Shown: in pieces, positions 17,918-25,925 of the stretch | How positions within the stretch are numbered: the stretch's first letter is position 1 | Layout of the letters: each line of letters opens with the position of its first letter | Source of the DNA: UBA4575 sp002386945 | Lineage (GTDB): Bacteria; Pseudomonadota; Gammaproteobacteria; UBA4575 | Length of the DNA: 64,000 nt | Direction of reading: 5' to 3' | Assembly: GCA_943789445.1 (NCBI GenBank) | Contig: CALSUC010000003.1 | Coordinates: 62,001-126,000 of the forward strand | Program-made: the position numbers and the translations under genes | Notes under the pieces: model-generated | The model's database searches: none | Told to the model about the DNA's origin: nothing | The model's input: only the letters and a program-made list of their open reading frames with translations

Positions 17918-18400
17918 GTGCCCTCATTTGACGTTGTCTCTGAAGTCGATCTTCACGAACTTACCAATGCGATAGACCAAGCCAGCCGCGAGATCAGTAC
18001 TCGCTTCGATTTTAAAGGCAGCGATGCCAAGGCTAGTTTGAAGGATACTGTTGTCACGATGGAAGCTCAGCATGAGTTTCAAATCAAGCAAATCTACGAC
18101 ATTATCGGTCAGAAGCTGGCTAAACGTGGTGTCGATTTAAATTGTGTTGAGAAGGGTAAGCTGGTTGAGGCCAATCTACGCGCAACGCAAACTTTAACGA
18201 TCAAGCAAGGCATCGATAGCGACGTTGCAAAGAAGATCACAAAAGCCTTAAAAGAAGGCAAGCTCAAGGTGCAAAGCCAGATTCAAGGTGAGAAGGTGCG
18301 AGTGACTGGTAAAAAGCGGGATGATCTGCAAGAAGCCATCGCCTTGATGCGTGACGGCGACTTTGGTGTACCACTGCAGTTCGATAACTTTCGTGACTAA
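17918..18400 (+). CDS. yajQ: YajQ-family nucleotide-binding protein
   Basis: The 160-residue protein of the DUF520/YajQ family consists of two RNA-recognition-like folds. It opens with PSFDVVSEVD and carries REISTRFDFKGS and KKRDDLQEAIALMR, all family hallmarks. Members bind c-di-GMP, GTP or nucleic acid; in Xanthomonas a member acts as a c-di-GMP-responsive co-regulator. I set the start at GTG 17918, preceded by TTGGAG at 7 bases, because it restores the standard N-terminus; the frame upstream has no family counterpart. Confidence 0.93.
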   Translation: MPSFDVVSEVDLHELTNAIDQASREISTRFDFKGSDAKASLKDTVVTMEAQHEFQIKQIYDIIGQKLAKRGVDLNCVEKGKLVEANLRATQTLTIKQGIDSDVAKKITKALKEGKLKVQSQIQGEKVRVTGKKRDDLQEAIALMRDGDFGVPLQFDNFRD

Positions 18401-18447
18401 GAGGCTATAACAGTCAGTCTGACTTTAGCTAGTGAATGAACTCAGGT

Positions 18448-18627
18448 CTAAACCAACCACATTAATAGTGCGATAAAGCCGATCACGCCAGCTAATGGGA
18501 TAATGGCTGCCTGCCAGTCACCAGCTTCTGCCTTTGGTGAATTTGTGAGCATGCCCTTAGCTTTGGGTAATAGAAAAACTAGAATCAAGACTAAAAAGAT
18601 CGCCGAAGCGATTTTCATTCCATCCAT
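18448..18627 (-). CDS. Small two-span membrane protein (59 aa)
   Basis: The open frame encodes 59 residues: MDGMKIASA, a hydrophobic helix (about 8-20), a charged loop PKAKGMLTNSPKAEAGDW, and a second hydrophobic helix (about 41-59). Similar short proteins with the K-x-NSPK loop occur in many gammaproteobacteria, without assigned function. A GAGG ribosome binding site stands about 10 bases before ATG. It lies downstream of yajQ in the opposite direction and follows the YccA-like gene after that gene's terminator. Confidence 0.7.
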   Translation of the reverse strand: MDGMKIASAIFLVLILVFLLPKAKGMLTNSPKAEAGDWQAAIIPLAGVIGFIALLMWLV

Positions 18628-18658
18628 AATTTAAACCTCATTCTATAAAACGCTAGTC

Positions 18659-18691
18659 AAAAAAAAGCCCACCAGAATAGGGTGGGCTTTT
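18659..18691 (-). terminator. Intrinsic terminator of the YccA-like gene
   Basis: AAAAGCCCACC pairs with GGTGGGCTTTT around a 7-base loop, and on the minus strand it is followed by a run of Ts. It lies 20 bases after the stop of the gene ending at 18711. Confidence 0.85.
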
Positions 18692-18710
18692 AGTATGTTG
18701 TCTATAGCGT

Positions 18711-19373
18711 TTAGTCGTCGCTGCTCATGCCTAGAATAGCTAGCAAGTTGACGAAGATGTTATACATAGACAAGTATAAAGACACTGTTGCCATGATGTA
18801 GTTAGTCTCACCGCCATGAATAATACGTGAGGTATCAAACAAGATTAAGCCACTCATAATCAGAATGATGGCCGCTGAGATAGCCAGTGATAAGGCTGGG
18901 ATCGCTAGGAATAGGTTAGCCAGCATAGCGACTACAGCGATAACCAGACCAACGACTAAAAAGCCACCCATGAAACTAAAGTCACGACGGGTAGTTAGTA
19001 CATAGCCAGAGAGTGCAAGGAAGATCACACCAGTGCCACCTAAGGCCGTTGCGATAATTTCTGCACCATTACCTAACTGAAGATAGGCGTTTAGCATTGG
19101 GCCTAGACCAAAACCCAGTAGGCCTGTGATTGCAAAAACAACACCGATACCAGCACTAGACTGTGCAACACGCGGTAAAACAAACCAGATCAAAGCCATA
19201 GCGCCGAAAGAACAGCCCATAGAAACAGCGAAGCTAACACTAGCCATCATTGATAGACCAGCAGTTAAAGCACTGAAGATCAGGGTCATCGACAATAGTA
19301 GATAGGTGTTACGTAAAACCTTATTAATGCCTAAGGCAGCACTAGAAGGTACCGAAGAACTGTAATTGGCCAT
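18711..19373 (-). CDS. Bax inhibitor-1/YccA family membrane protein
   Basis: The 220-residue protein has seven hydrophobic helices after a short polar N-terminus (MANYSSSVPSSAALGINKVLRNTY). Family signatures include NKVLRNTYLLLSMTL at the start of helix 1 and DTSRIIHGG near the end. The final helix finishes in LLAILGMSSDD. The bacterial members (YccA/YbhL) sit in the inner membrane; YccA is a substrate and modulator of the FtsH protease. No partner gene is adjacent. Normal length. Confidence 0.92.
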   Translation of the reverse strand: MANYSSSVPSSAALGINKVLRNTYLLLSMTLIFSALTAGLSMMASVSFAVSMGCSFGAMALIWFVLPRVAQSSAGIGVVFAITGLLGFGLGPMLNAYLQLGNGAEIIATALGGTGVIFLALSGYVLTTRRDFSFMGGFLVVGLVIAVVAMLANLFLAIPALSLAISAAIILIMSGLILFDTSRIIHGGETNYIMATVSLYLSMYNIFVNLLAILGMSSDD

Positions 19374-19679
19374 TGCTTACTCCGTGAATAATTCGAAAAT
19401 ATTGTATAAATTGTAATTCAGCTAATGCCAGCATGCTAGCACGAATTGCCTAATAGACTGGAGATTTTCAGCATAGTTCGATGATCTTAAGCCGTTGAAC
19501 TATGCCATTTTAGGTGGTTTATAGCGCTTGTTTATTTGTTGTTTTATAGTTTTCAAGGGCATCAAACCTGAGCTGCTGGCTGGAGCTTAAGGCTGAGCGG
19601 TTAAAAAATATGCAAAAGGCCCCTTTAATACCAATTTCACTAGGTTTAGATCGCCTAATATGGTTAAATTGCGTCCCTC
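19374..19679. other. Intergenic region upstream of tRNA-Ser
   Basis: A 306-base gap between the divergent YccA-like gene and tRNA-Ser. It should hold both promoters; a TAATAT stretch about 20 bases before the tRNA could be its -10 element. I see no protein-coding gene; an open frame running antisense through the tRNA is not credible. Confidence 0.5.
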
Positions 19680-19769
19680 GGAGAGCTGGCAGAGTGGTCG
19701 AATGCGGCGGTCTTGAAAACCGTTGACGGTTTATCCCGTCCGGGGGTTCGAATCCCTCGCTCTCCGCCA
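19680..19769 (+). tRNA. tRNA-Ser(UGA)
   Basis: A 90-base class II tRNA with acceptor GGAGAGC / GCTCTCC, encoded CCA and discriminator G. The D arm contains GGCAGAGTGGTCGAATGC. The anticodon loop CTTGAAA gives TGA, and a long variable arm and T loop TTCGAAT follow. It reads UCA/UCG codons. All stems pair by eye. Confidence 0.97.
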
Positions 19770-19825
19770 TTATTAAGTCCTGATTTATCCGCATTAAATT
19801 TTTCGCTGATTCTTCATCTATTGTT

Positions 19826-19846
19826 CGAGGGATTTGAACCCCCGGA
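19826..19846 (-). repeat. Inverted fragment of the tRNA-Ser T arm
   Basis: Read on the minus strand, these 21 bases match the T-arm region of the tRNA-Ser just upstream (19739-19759) at 20 of 21 positions. The rest of the tRNA is absent. It lies 57 bases after the tRNA end, a place typical for attachment-site remnants. It is followed by small hairpins (AAAATCGT / ACGATTTT and CCCGAAGGGC). Confidence 0.6.
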
Positions 19847-19942
19847 TAGAAAAGTGTTCGACAAAATCGTAGGAACGATTTTGGACTTTGAGCGAAGTGA
19901 AAAGCCCGAAGGGCAAAATAATCTTGTCACTGCTCAAGCAAG

Positions 19943-20605
19943 TTAAAAACTTCTGCCTACACCAAAGAACCAAACCCAAGGGTTAATCTTGATATCGATG
20001 TCACGCTTTACACCTGCAGTGCGGAGTTGAGCGTCAGCATCCATGTCGATATACCAAAGAGACGAGTTAAAACTCCATTGATCATCTATTGGAACCGCAA
20101 CACCGATCTGTGCAGCTAAGCCCCAAGAATCTTTGATATCAATATCAGTTTCACCACCAAGCGCTCTTTCAAGTTCACCGCTGGCATCAAGATTTGAAAA
20201 CCGCGTGTAATTTGCGCCTATACCAACATAAGGTTTTATCTGACTCTTTAGAGGCAAGTGATATTGGAGTGTCAGGGTAGGTGGTAAGACTGAGATGTTT
20301 GCAATTTCATCTATGCTAGATAGGCTGCCTTTACCATTGAGTTCATGGTGTGACTTGATGATTCCAAGCGCTTCGACCGCCCAAGTGGATGAGAGTTGAT
20401 AATTGAATATCAAGCCTAAAGTGCTTGCAGATCCAGCACCAACCTTTGAGCCAGCAATACCTTCTAATTCATTACTACTGTCGTTTGGTTGAATGAATGT
20501 TGCACCTGTCTTAAAGGTTAGCCTTGATGAGTCCCAGGCTATCGCATTTGTGCTAAGAAGAAATAGGAAAGTAAGGAAGACTGAACTTAGTGTGGATTTC
20601 CGCAT
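19943..20605 (-). CDS. ompW: OmpW-family outer-membrane protein
   Basis: The 220-residue protein has a signal peptide (about 1-23, ending NAIA) and then an eight-stranded barrel of the OmpW type. Supporting segments are TFKTGATFIQPNDSS at the first strand, LPPTLTLQYHLP, IKPYVGIGANYTRF, SWGLAAQIGVAVP, and the terminal strand PWVWFFGVGRSF ending in Phe for BAM recognition. OmpW forms a narrow hydrophobic channel linked to uptake of small hydrophobic compounds and stress, relevant to hydrocarbon users. The long divergent gap upstream holds its promoter. Confidence 0.92.
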   Translation of the reverse strand: MRKSTLSSVFLTFLFLLSTNAIAWDSSRLTFKTGATFIQPNDSSNELEGIAGSKVGAGSASTLGLIFNYQLSSTWAVEALGIIKSHHELNGKGSLSSIDEIANISVLPPTLTLQYHLPLKSQIKPYVGIGANYTRFSNLDASGELERALGGETDIDIKDSWGLAAQIGVAVPIDDQWSFNSSLWYIDMDADAQLRTAGVKRDIDIKINPWVWFFGVGRSF

Positions 20606-20853
20606 AACTACCTCGTTATTTGTTGGCTAATGGATTACGAAATGGGCGATGGCACCATGATGTTTTTAGCCAGTTTAGTTTTAACCAGGGTTGAAATTAT
20701 TTCTCTGACTTCGATCAGGAAAACTGAAGTTAGTCGTTATTCAATACGGTTTGTATTATGTCGATAGGCGATGGTTTGCCTTGGCTTTGGGTTCGACAAA
20801 TTAGTAGCTAAGACATATAGTTAATATATTATATTGATTCGGGTTCTCTGATT

Positions 20854-21369
20854 ATGTCTATTCAAAACCTAATAGTGCTGATCTTATTAAGTACTCTTGG
20901 TTTCTTTACTCACATAACACCGCATGAAATGGGTTTTTCTACGGTAGGTGCAGTTAGCTTGTTAGCCGTAGCCTATCTGCCATGGCGGCTATGCTTTATT
21001 CCACCGCTAGTGACGTTATCCCTTTACGATTACGTGCATGGTGGCTATGGCTTTGCCGGCATGAGCTTTGTTTATATGGCACATATTGCAGCGACCTATA
21101 GCGTCTATCCAATACTTAAAAGAATAGCAGTGACATCTATAGCAGGTGCTGCTGCGATTAATGCTGTTGTATTTTATTTGATATCAAATATCACACCGAT
21201 GGCCCTAAGTTTTTATCCGAATAGTATCGATGGCTGGTTATTGTGTTACAGCAATGGATTGCCATTTCTTCTTAAGGGCTTATTAGCAAACCTGCTCTTC
21301 GCTGGCATCGTTTTCAGCGTTATTCTTCTGTCTAAAAAGTTATATGCGCATCGTTTCGTTATTGCCTAG
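20854..21369 (+). CDS. DUF6580 membrane protein (putative vitamin uptake component)
   Basis: The 171-residue integral membrane protein has about five helices. It matches the DUF6580 pattern as I recall it: an early HITPHEMGFSTVGAVSLLA, a Pro-rich loop FIPPLVTLSLYD, then LISNI, a YPNSIDGWLLCY segment and a closing helix. These proteins resemble substrate-binding S components of ECF-type transporters. The next gene overlaps its last 26 bases and encodes a cobalamin-binding-type protein, so corrinoid uptake is a reasonable guess. No B12 riboswitch box is seen in the 248-base leader. Confidence 0.72.
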   Translation: MSIQNLIVLILLSTLGFFTHITPHEMGFSTVGAVSLLAVAYLPWRLCFIPPLVTLSLYDYVHGGYGFAGMSFVYMAHIAATYSVYPILKRIAVTSIAGAAAINAVVFYLISNITPMALSFYPNSIDGWLLCYSNGLPFLLKGLLANLLFAGIVFSVILLSKKLYAHRFVIA

Positions 21370-22216
21370 TGCTAGCGATATTATCGTTGCCTTAGGCGCA
21401 CGCGATTCCTTAGTTGGTGTTAGCCATAGTTGCGGCCCCGGCTTTGATGATTTGCCTAAGCTCACAAGTACCAGCATCGACGTTAGGGCAAGCAGTGCTG
21501 ATATTGATGAACAGGTACGTCAGGCCTCTGGGCCGTTGTATACGCTCAATCTTGATTTGCTTGCTGAATTGCAACCTGACGTTATTGTTAGTCAATCATT
21601 ATGTGAGGTCTGTGCGGTTTCAGTGAAGGCGGTTGAAGAGGCTGTTGAGCAATTGGGTAAGCGTCCTATAGTGGTTAATTTAGCTCCTTTTCGTCTACAT
21701 GATATTGCACATGGTTTTTTGCAAGTCGGTGAAGCAATAGGGCGAGTAGAGGAAGCGAGACGACTGCAGCTGTGTTGGGATAGACGTCTAGCCTTACTGC
21801 ATAACCTTTACGCAACTCAGGCATGGCGTGTGGCATTTCTGGATTGGCTGGACCCTCTATTCATAGCCGGGCATTGGATACCCGATATGATTAGTTGGCT
21901 AGGTATGGAGCCGGTGATTGCAAAAGCGGGGCAGGCCTCATTCCCGATCTCGTTTAATACCCTAAAACAGGCCAAGCCAGACTATGTCATAGCGGCATGC
22001 TGCGGTTTTTCTGAGCAACGCTCACAATTAGATCAAGAGTCAATCGACTTGCCGGTTCATATTTTAGATGGCTATGAGCACTTTAATCGACCTAGTCCGG
22101 TTCTGATGCAGAGCTTTGATCTTATTGTGCGCTTATTTGACACCTTGGAGCCTGCAGCTAGAGGTTTTCCTGCGCACTCGAAAATAAATGAATGGCTTTC
22201 TCCGAAGTTTGATTGA
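21344..22216 (+). CDS. BtuF-like cobalamin-binding protein without signal peptide
   Basis: The 290-residue protein is of the TroA/BtuF-type clamshell fold. It opens MRIVSLLPSASDIIVALG, the strand-loop of BtuF-like proteins, with TLNLDLLAELQPDVIVSQ and LCEVCAV further on. WLDPLFIAGHWIPDMISWLG leads the second lobe. It lacks a signal peptide, so as written it is cytoplasmic, as are other relatives annotated as cobalamin-binding proteins. The start lies inside the preceding DUF6580 gene (26-base overlap), indicating translational coupling. No btuC/btuD genes adjoin. The ligand is inferred from the family. Confidence 0.8.
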   Translation: MRIVSLLPSASDIIVALGARDSLVGVSHSCGPGFDDLPKLTSTSIDVRASSADIDEQVRQASGPLYTLNLDLLAELQPDVIVSQSLCEVCAVSVKAVEEAVEQLGKRPIVVNLAPFRLHDIAHGFLQVGEAIGRVEEARRLQLCWDRRLALLHNLYATQAWRVAFLDWLDPLFIAGHWIPDMISWLGMEPVIAKAGQASFPISFNTLKQAKPDYVIAACCGFSEQRSQLDQESIDLPVHILDGYEHFNRPSPVLMQSFDLIVRLFDTLEPAARGFPAHSKINEWLSPKFD

Positions 22217-22484
22217 GCTATCTCTGTTTATTCCTTCGTAATATCCCTCTATTAGTAATTTCGAGGCTGTCTTCGTTTTTTATCTAAAACTGTCACTTTT
22301 GTAATATTTTTTACTGACTTATTAGTATCTATTTCCTTTGCTTGAAATTAGTTCTTTAGACGTGCATTTATAATAATTACTGTTTAGTATATTAACTATT
22401 ACTATAGTTGTGTAACATCTGCTACGGTCGCCGACTATGTGTGTGATGCCAGCAATATTACAGTCTAATCAAAGGGAATGACTC

Positions 22485-23816
22485 ATGAGAGCTATTAAGT
22501 CCTATCTATTTCTCCTCACTCTTTTATCGCCATCATTTGCTAACGCCCTTGGGGTGCCAGAGTTGATTAAAGGGGCTCTAAACTATCATCCGAGTATCAG
22601 TCAGCAGAAAGATCTGCGAGCGGCCAATCTAAAAGGGCTGGAAGCAGCGAAATGGGAGTACTTCCCAACACCCTCAATTTCTCTTGATGGTGTCGACGCA
22701 TCTAAGGAAGACCCTAACTATGCTGGGAAGGACGATTATGCGATTCGCTTAGGCCTGAGTCAGCCTTTATATACCGGCGGTAAAATTGCTGCTGGAGTGC
22801 AATCAGTAGAGGCAGGCATTGCGTCTTCGGATGCTAGTCTAACCCAAACCTATGAAGATGTTTCTCTACAAATTGTTGAAGCTTATGGAAATTGGTTGAC
22901 AGCACACCTAACAGGGCTTGCTCAGGCTAAGAGTATCGCCGTCCATGAGAAATTAAAAAAGCAGGTTGAGCGTAGAACTGAGGCAGGCATCGCAACAGTT
23001 AGTGATTTATTACTGGCGAAAGGACGACTGCAATCGAATTATGCAGATGCAGCGACAGTGATCTCATCAGAGGCAATCGCATTAACAAGCTTAGAAGCAC
23101 TATTTGGCCGCCCCATCACAGCCGAAGAGCTGCGCTTGAGTGAGCCGTTTGCCCTCAAGACTGACGCCGATGTGTCGTTGTTAGAACAGGTAGCGCTGGC
23201 GAATAATCCTGCCATATTACTTGCACGCGCCGATATATTAGCTGCCGATGCCGATACGAAACTGCAAAAAAGTGCGTTGAAGCCTGAGGTTTCCTTGCGC
23301 TTCGAGCATCAGCGTGGGAATACGTCTATTGCTACCTCTAGGCATGTTGAAAACCGTTTATTTCTTTCTGTAGGCAGTACTTTCGGTGCTGGCCTCTCTT
23401 CTTATTCTACTATTGAAGAGTCATTAATTAGGAAAAATGCTGTGCTGTCACAGCTTGCCTCGACTGAGATTCAATTACGTAGAACCATTCAAAGTGACTA
23501 CGCTTTATTACAGTCATTCCAGACTCGTATAAATGCCCTAGAAGAGTCGTTGGAGACAGCAATTAAGGTCTCAGATTCTTATAACCGACAATTCTTAGTC
23601 GGACGTAAATCTTGGCTGGATGTTATGAATACTGCCCGCGATTTAATCATAATCGAAACACAGTTAGTAGATGCTAAGTCTGCCGAAGTAGTGGTTAGTT
23701 GGCGTCTATATATTACTGCTTTAGGTTTGGATGCAGCTCTTGCTGAGGCCGAACAGATAGAACAAGACAGAGCCATGGGGAAAATAATGAACAGCTCTAA
23801 AAGTGAAAACTCATGA
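22485..23816 (+). CDS. TolC-family outer-membrane channel of a type I secretion system
   Basis: The 443-residue protein has a signal peptide (about 1-22, ending ANA) and the repeated TolC/OEP pattern: two halves of strand-helix-helix rich in A, S, L and Q, with GLSQPLYTGGKIAAGVQS as the first barrel strand. FLVGRKSWLDVMNTARDLI is the conserved block of the second half, common in type I secretion members (AprF/LapE type). It forms the outer-membrane exit duct. It starts the operon, with AAGGGA before ATG, and overlaps the next gene by four bases (ATGA). The 268-base AT-rich upstream region holds the promoter. Confidence 0.9.
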   Translation: MRAIKSYLFLLTLLSPSFANALGVPELIKGALNYHPSISQQKDLRAANLKGLEAAKWEYFPTPSISLDGVDASKEDPNYAGKDDYAIRLGLSQPLYTGGKIAAGVQSVEAGIASSDASLTQTYEDVSLQIVEAYGNWLTAHLTGLAQAKSIAVHEKLKKQVERRTEAGIATVSDLLLAKGRLQSNYADAATVISSEAIALTSLEALFGRPITAEELRLSEPFALKTDADVSLLEQVALANNPAILLARADILAADADTKLQKSALKPEVSLRFEHQRGNTSIATSRHVENRLFLSVGSTFGAGLSSYSTIEESLIRKNAVLSQLASTEIQLRRTIQSDYALLQSFQTRINALEESLETAIKVSDSYNRQFLVGRKSWLDVMNTARDLIIIETQLVDAKSAEVVVSWRLYITALGLDAALAEAEQIEQDRAMGKIMNSSKSENS

Positions 23817-24193
23817 GTGAATTTGCAACCACATTATTTGTTTCACTGCTCCGACTAGGCCAACTACAGAAGACGCAGATTGATAAGCTGGCCTTACAAG
23901 AGGCAGTCGAAAGTGCGGCATCGTTACATAATGCTAAGTCGACTATGAAACAGGTCGTTAAATTAATGCATCTGAAATCGATTAGCTGGATGCGTCAGCC
24001 TGATCCGGCAAAAATGCCAGTCCTACTGTTTGATATAGAGAAAGAGCGTTGGGGAGTGCTGAAAGGGACAAATGCCGTCGGTCAATGGATTTCGGAATGG
24101 TGGTTGGAAGAAAGCAATGAATGGCAAGAAGATAGTCATACAAATTTATCAGGTATGCAGCTTGCCAAGCTGGATTTAAGCACTAGCCTTTAA
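23813..24193 (+). CDS. Degenerate C39-like domain of a type I exporter (split from ABC gene)
   Basis: This 126-residue protein lies between the TolC and ABC genes. Size and pattern (helices up front, then a strand pair around PVLLFDIEKERWGVLKG, then WISEWWLE) fit the N-terminal peptidase-like domain of LapB/RTX-type ABC exporters, with no catalytic Cys-His pair. It ends ..STSL at CTT TAA. A +1 slip at CTT would continue directly in the ABC frame, which is open from about 24178. It is therefore probably the front part of the exporter, separated by a frameshift. It overlaps the tolC stop by four bases. Confidence 0.7.
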   Translation: MSEFATTLFVSLLRLGQLQKTQIDKLALQEAVESAASLHNAKSTMKQVVKLMHLKSISWMRQPDPAKMPVLLFDIEKERWGVLKGTNAVGQWISEWWLEESNEWQEDSHTNLSGMQLAKLDLSTSL

Positions 24194-24221
24194 AGCCAGT
24201 GGTAGCGCTGTTTTTAGTCTG

Positions 24222-25925
24222 GTGAAAGGGGAGGTTTTCAGTCATAGAGATTTGCTTCGCGATATTATTTTAGGCGGTATATTAATTAATGTGGTGGCTC
24301 TTGCGACCTCGTTTTATACCATGCAGGTGTATGACAGAGTGATACCCACTCGAGCGACACACACTTTATTGGTTTTGTCGCTAGGCGTACTTGTCACGAT
24401 TCTTTTTGAACATATATCTAAACGACTTCGCTCAAATGTCTATGAAAAATTAGTGGAGCGAGTCGATCAACGGCTATCACGCACGGTCTATTTACGCTTC
24501 TTAAATGTTCGTTTAGATCAGTTGCCCAAAAGTGTCGGTAGTCTTGCAGCACAAATGCGTGGATATGAGTCTGTAAGGGGTTTTATAACGGGCATTACCA
24601 GCACAGTCTTAATTGACCTGCCTTTTGCATTAATCTTTGTCGCGATCATCTATATGATTGCCGGTTGGTTAGCATTTATTCCGCTGACCTTCACCATTAT
24701 CTGCATGCTGGTTGGTTTTTATTATCACAACCAGATCGATCGTCTAGCCGGTAATGCTAATGCAGCCAGTAACTTTAAAACAGGTCTATTGGTTGAGTCG
24801 GTAGAAGGGGCTGAAACGATTAAATCAGGGCAAGGTGGTTGGCGCATGCTATCGCGTTGGATGAATACCACCGATGAAGCACGTAGCTATGAGCTGGCCA
24901 TGAAAGAAGCTAGTGATTTTGCCCAATTTTCAGCCGCTAGTCTGCAACAACTTTCTTATATTTCAATTGTTGCCTTCGGTGCTTTGACGGTGAGTCAGGG
25001 CAACTTGACCATGGGTGGTCTTATCGCGTGCTCTATCCTTTCTGGGCGAGTGATGGGGCCAGTGACAACCATTCCTGGACAGTTAGTGGGGTGGGCAAAT
25101 ACTAAAGCCTCACTAAAGGCTTTGGATCAAATCTGGGCCTTAGAAGATGATCATCATGGTCAAGAACAACCCATTGTTCTTGAACACATTAAAGGCAATT
25201 ATCAATTTGAAGATGTATTGGCACAATATGGTGACAAAGCGGCACTACAGATTCCGAAGTTGCGCATCAGCCAAGGCGAGAAGATTGCGATATTAGGGCC
25301 TGTGGGTGCGGGCAAAACAACTTTTCTACGTCTTCTGTCGGGTATGTATAAACCGCAGGCTGGACGTATTGTCCTCGATGATGTCGATCTTACCAGTATA
25401 TCGAAACCGATATTGGCCGAACATTATGGCTATGTGCAGCAAGAAGGGCGTCTGTTTGCTGGGACCCTGCGCGAGAATTTGATCTTAGGGTTATTAGATC
25501 CGGGTGATGAAGTGATTCTAGAAAAAGCGAGGATGACTGGATTGTTAGAGGCGGTCATCGCATCAAACCCACAAGGATTACTACAAGAAATAGCGGAAGG
25601 TGGCAATAGTTTATCTGGTGGCCAGCGTCAGTTAATCAATCTAACCCGTGCCTTCTTACGGGAACCGAGCATTTGGTTATTAGATGAGCCGACCGCATCT
25701 ATGGATCGCAACTTAGAACGGAATATCATTGATAATTTCAACGAGATTTTAAAGCCAAAGGATACCTTTATTGTTGTTACTCATAAGACTGAATTATTAA
25801 GCTTAGTTAATCGAATTATCGTTATTGCTAATAATGCAGTCGTTATGGATGGACCGCGGAATGAGATTATCCAGAGACTGAAGAATGCGCCGGCCAAGGA
25901 AACAACAAAGGAAAAAGCATTATGA
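24222..25925 (+). CDS. Type I secretion ABC exporter (membrane + ATPase domains)
   Basis: The 567-residue half-transporter has six helices in about 15-300, opening ILINVVALATSFYTMQVYDRVIPT, the signature of type I exporters. An ATPase domain follows: Walker A GPVGAGKTT (about 359), signature LSGGQRQ (about 464) and Walker B WLLDEPTAS (about 485). Dimers would export a large unfolded protein through the HlyD adaptor and TolC. The assigned start is GTG 24222, but the same frame is open back to about 24178 without ATG and reads KASGSAVFSLV, as expected of a linker from the preceding C39-like domain. It overlaps the HlyD gene by four bases. Confidence 0.9.
   Translation: MKGEVFSHRDLLRDIILGGILINVVALATSFYTMQVYDRVIPTRATHTLLVLSLGVLVTILFEHISKRLRSNVYEKLVERVDQRLSRTVYLRFLNVRLDQLPKSVGSLAAQMRGYESVRGFITGITSTVLIDLPFALIFVAIIYMIAGWLAFIPLTFTIICMLVGFYYHNQIDRLAGNANAASNFKTGLLVESVEGAETIKSGQGGWRMLSRWMNTTDEARSYELAMKEASDFAQFSAASLQQLSYISIVAFGALTVSQGNLTMGGLIACSILSGRVMGPVTTIPGQLVGWANTKASLKALDQIWALEDDHHGQEQPIVLEHIKGNYQFEDVLAQYGDKAALQIPKLRISQGEKIAILGPVGAGKTTFLRLLSGMYKPQAGRIVLDDVDLTSISKPILAEHYGYVQQEGRLFAGTLRENLILGLLDPGDEVILEKARMTGLLEAVIASNPQGLLQEIAEGGNSLSGGQRQLINLTRAFLREPSIWLLDEPTASMDRNLERNIIDNFNEILKPKDTFIVVTHKTELLSLVNRIIVIANNAVVMDGPRNEIIQRLKNAPAKETTKEKAL

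Noticed and set aside
19519..19794. Minus-strand open frame containing SEGFEPPDG
   Set aside because: It runs antisense through tRNA-Ser; such GFEPPD frames are a common artefact of tRNA T arms.
20606..20853. Cobalamin riboswitch before the DUF6580/BtuF-like pair
   Set aside because: No B12-box-like sequence or convincing fold was found in the 248-base leader.
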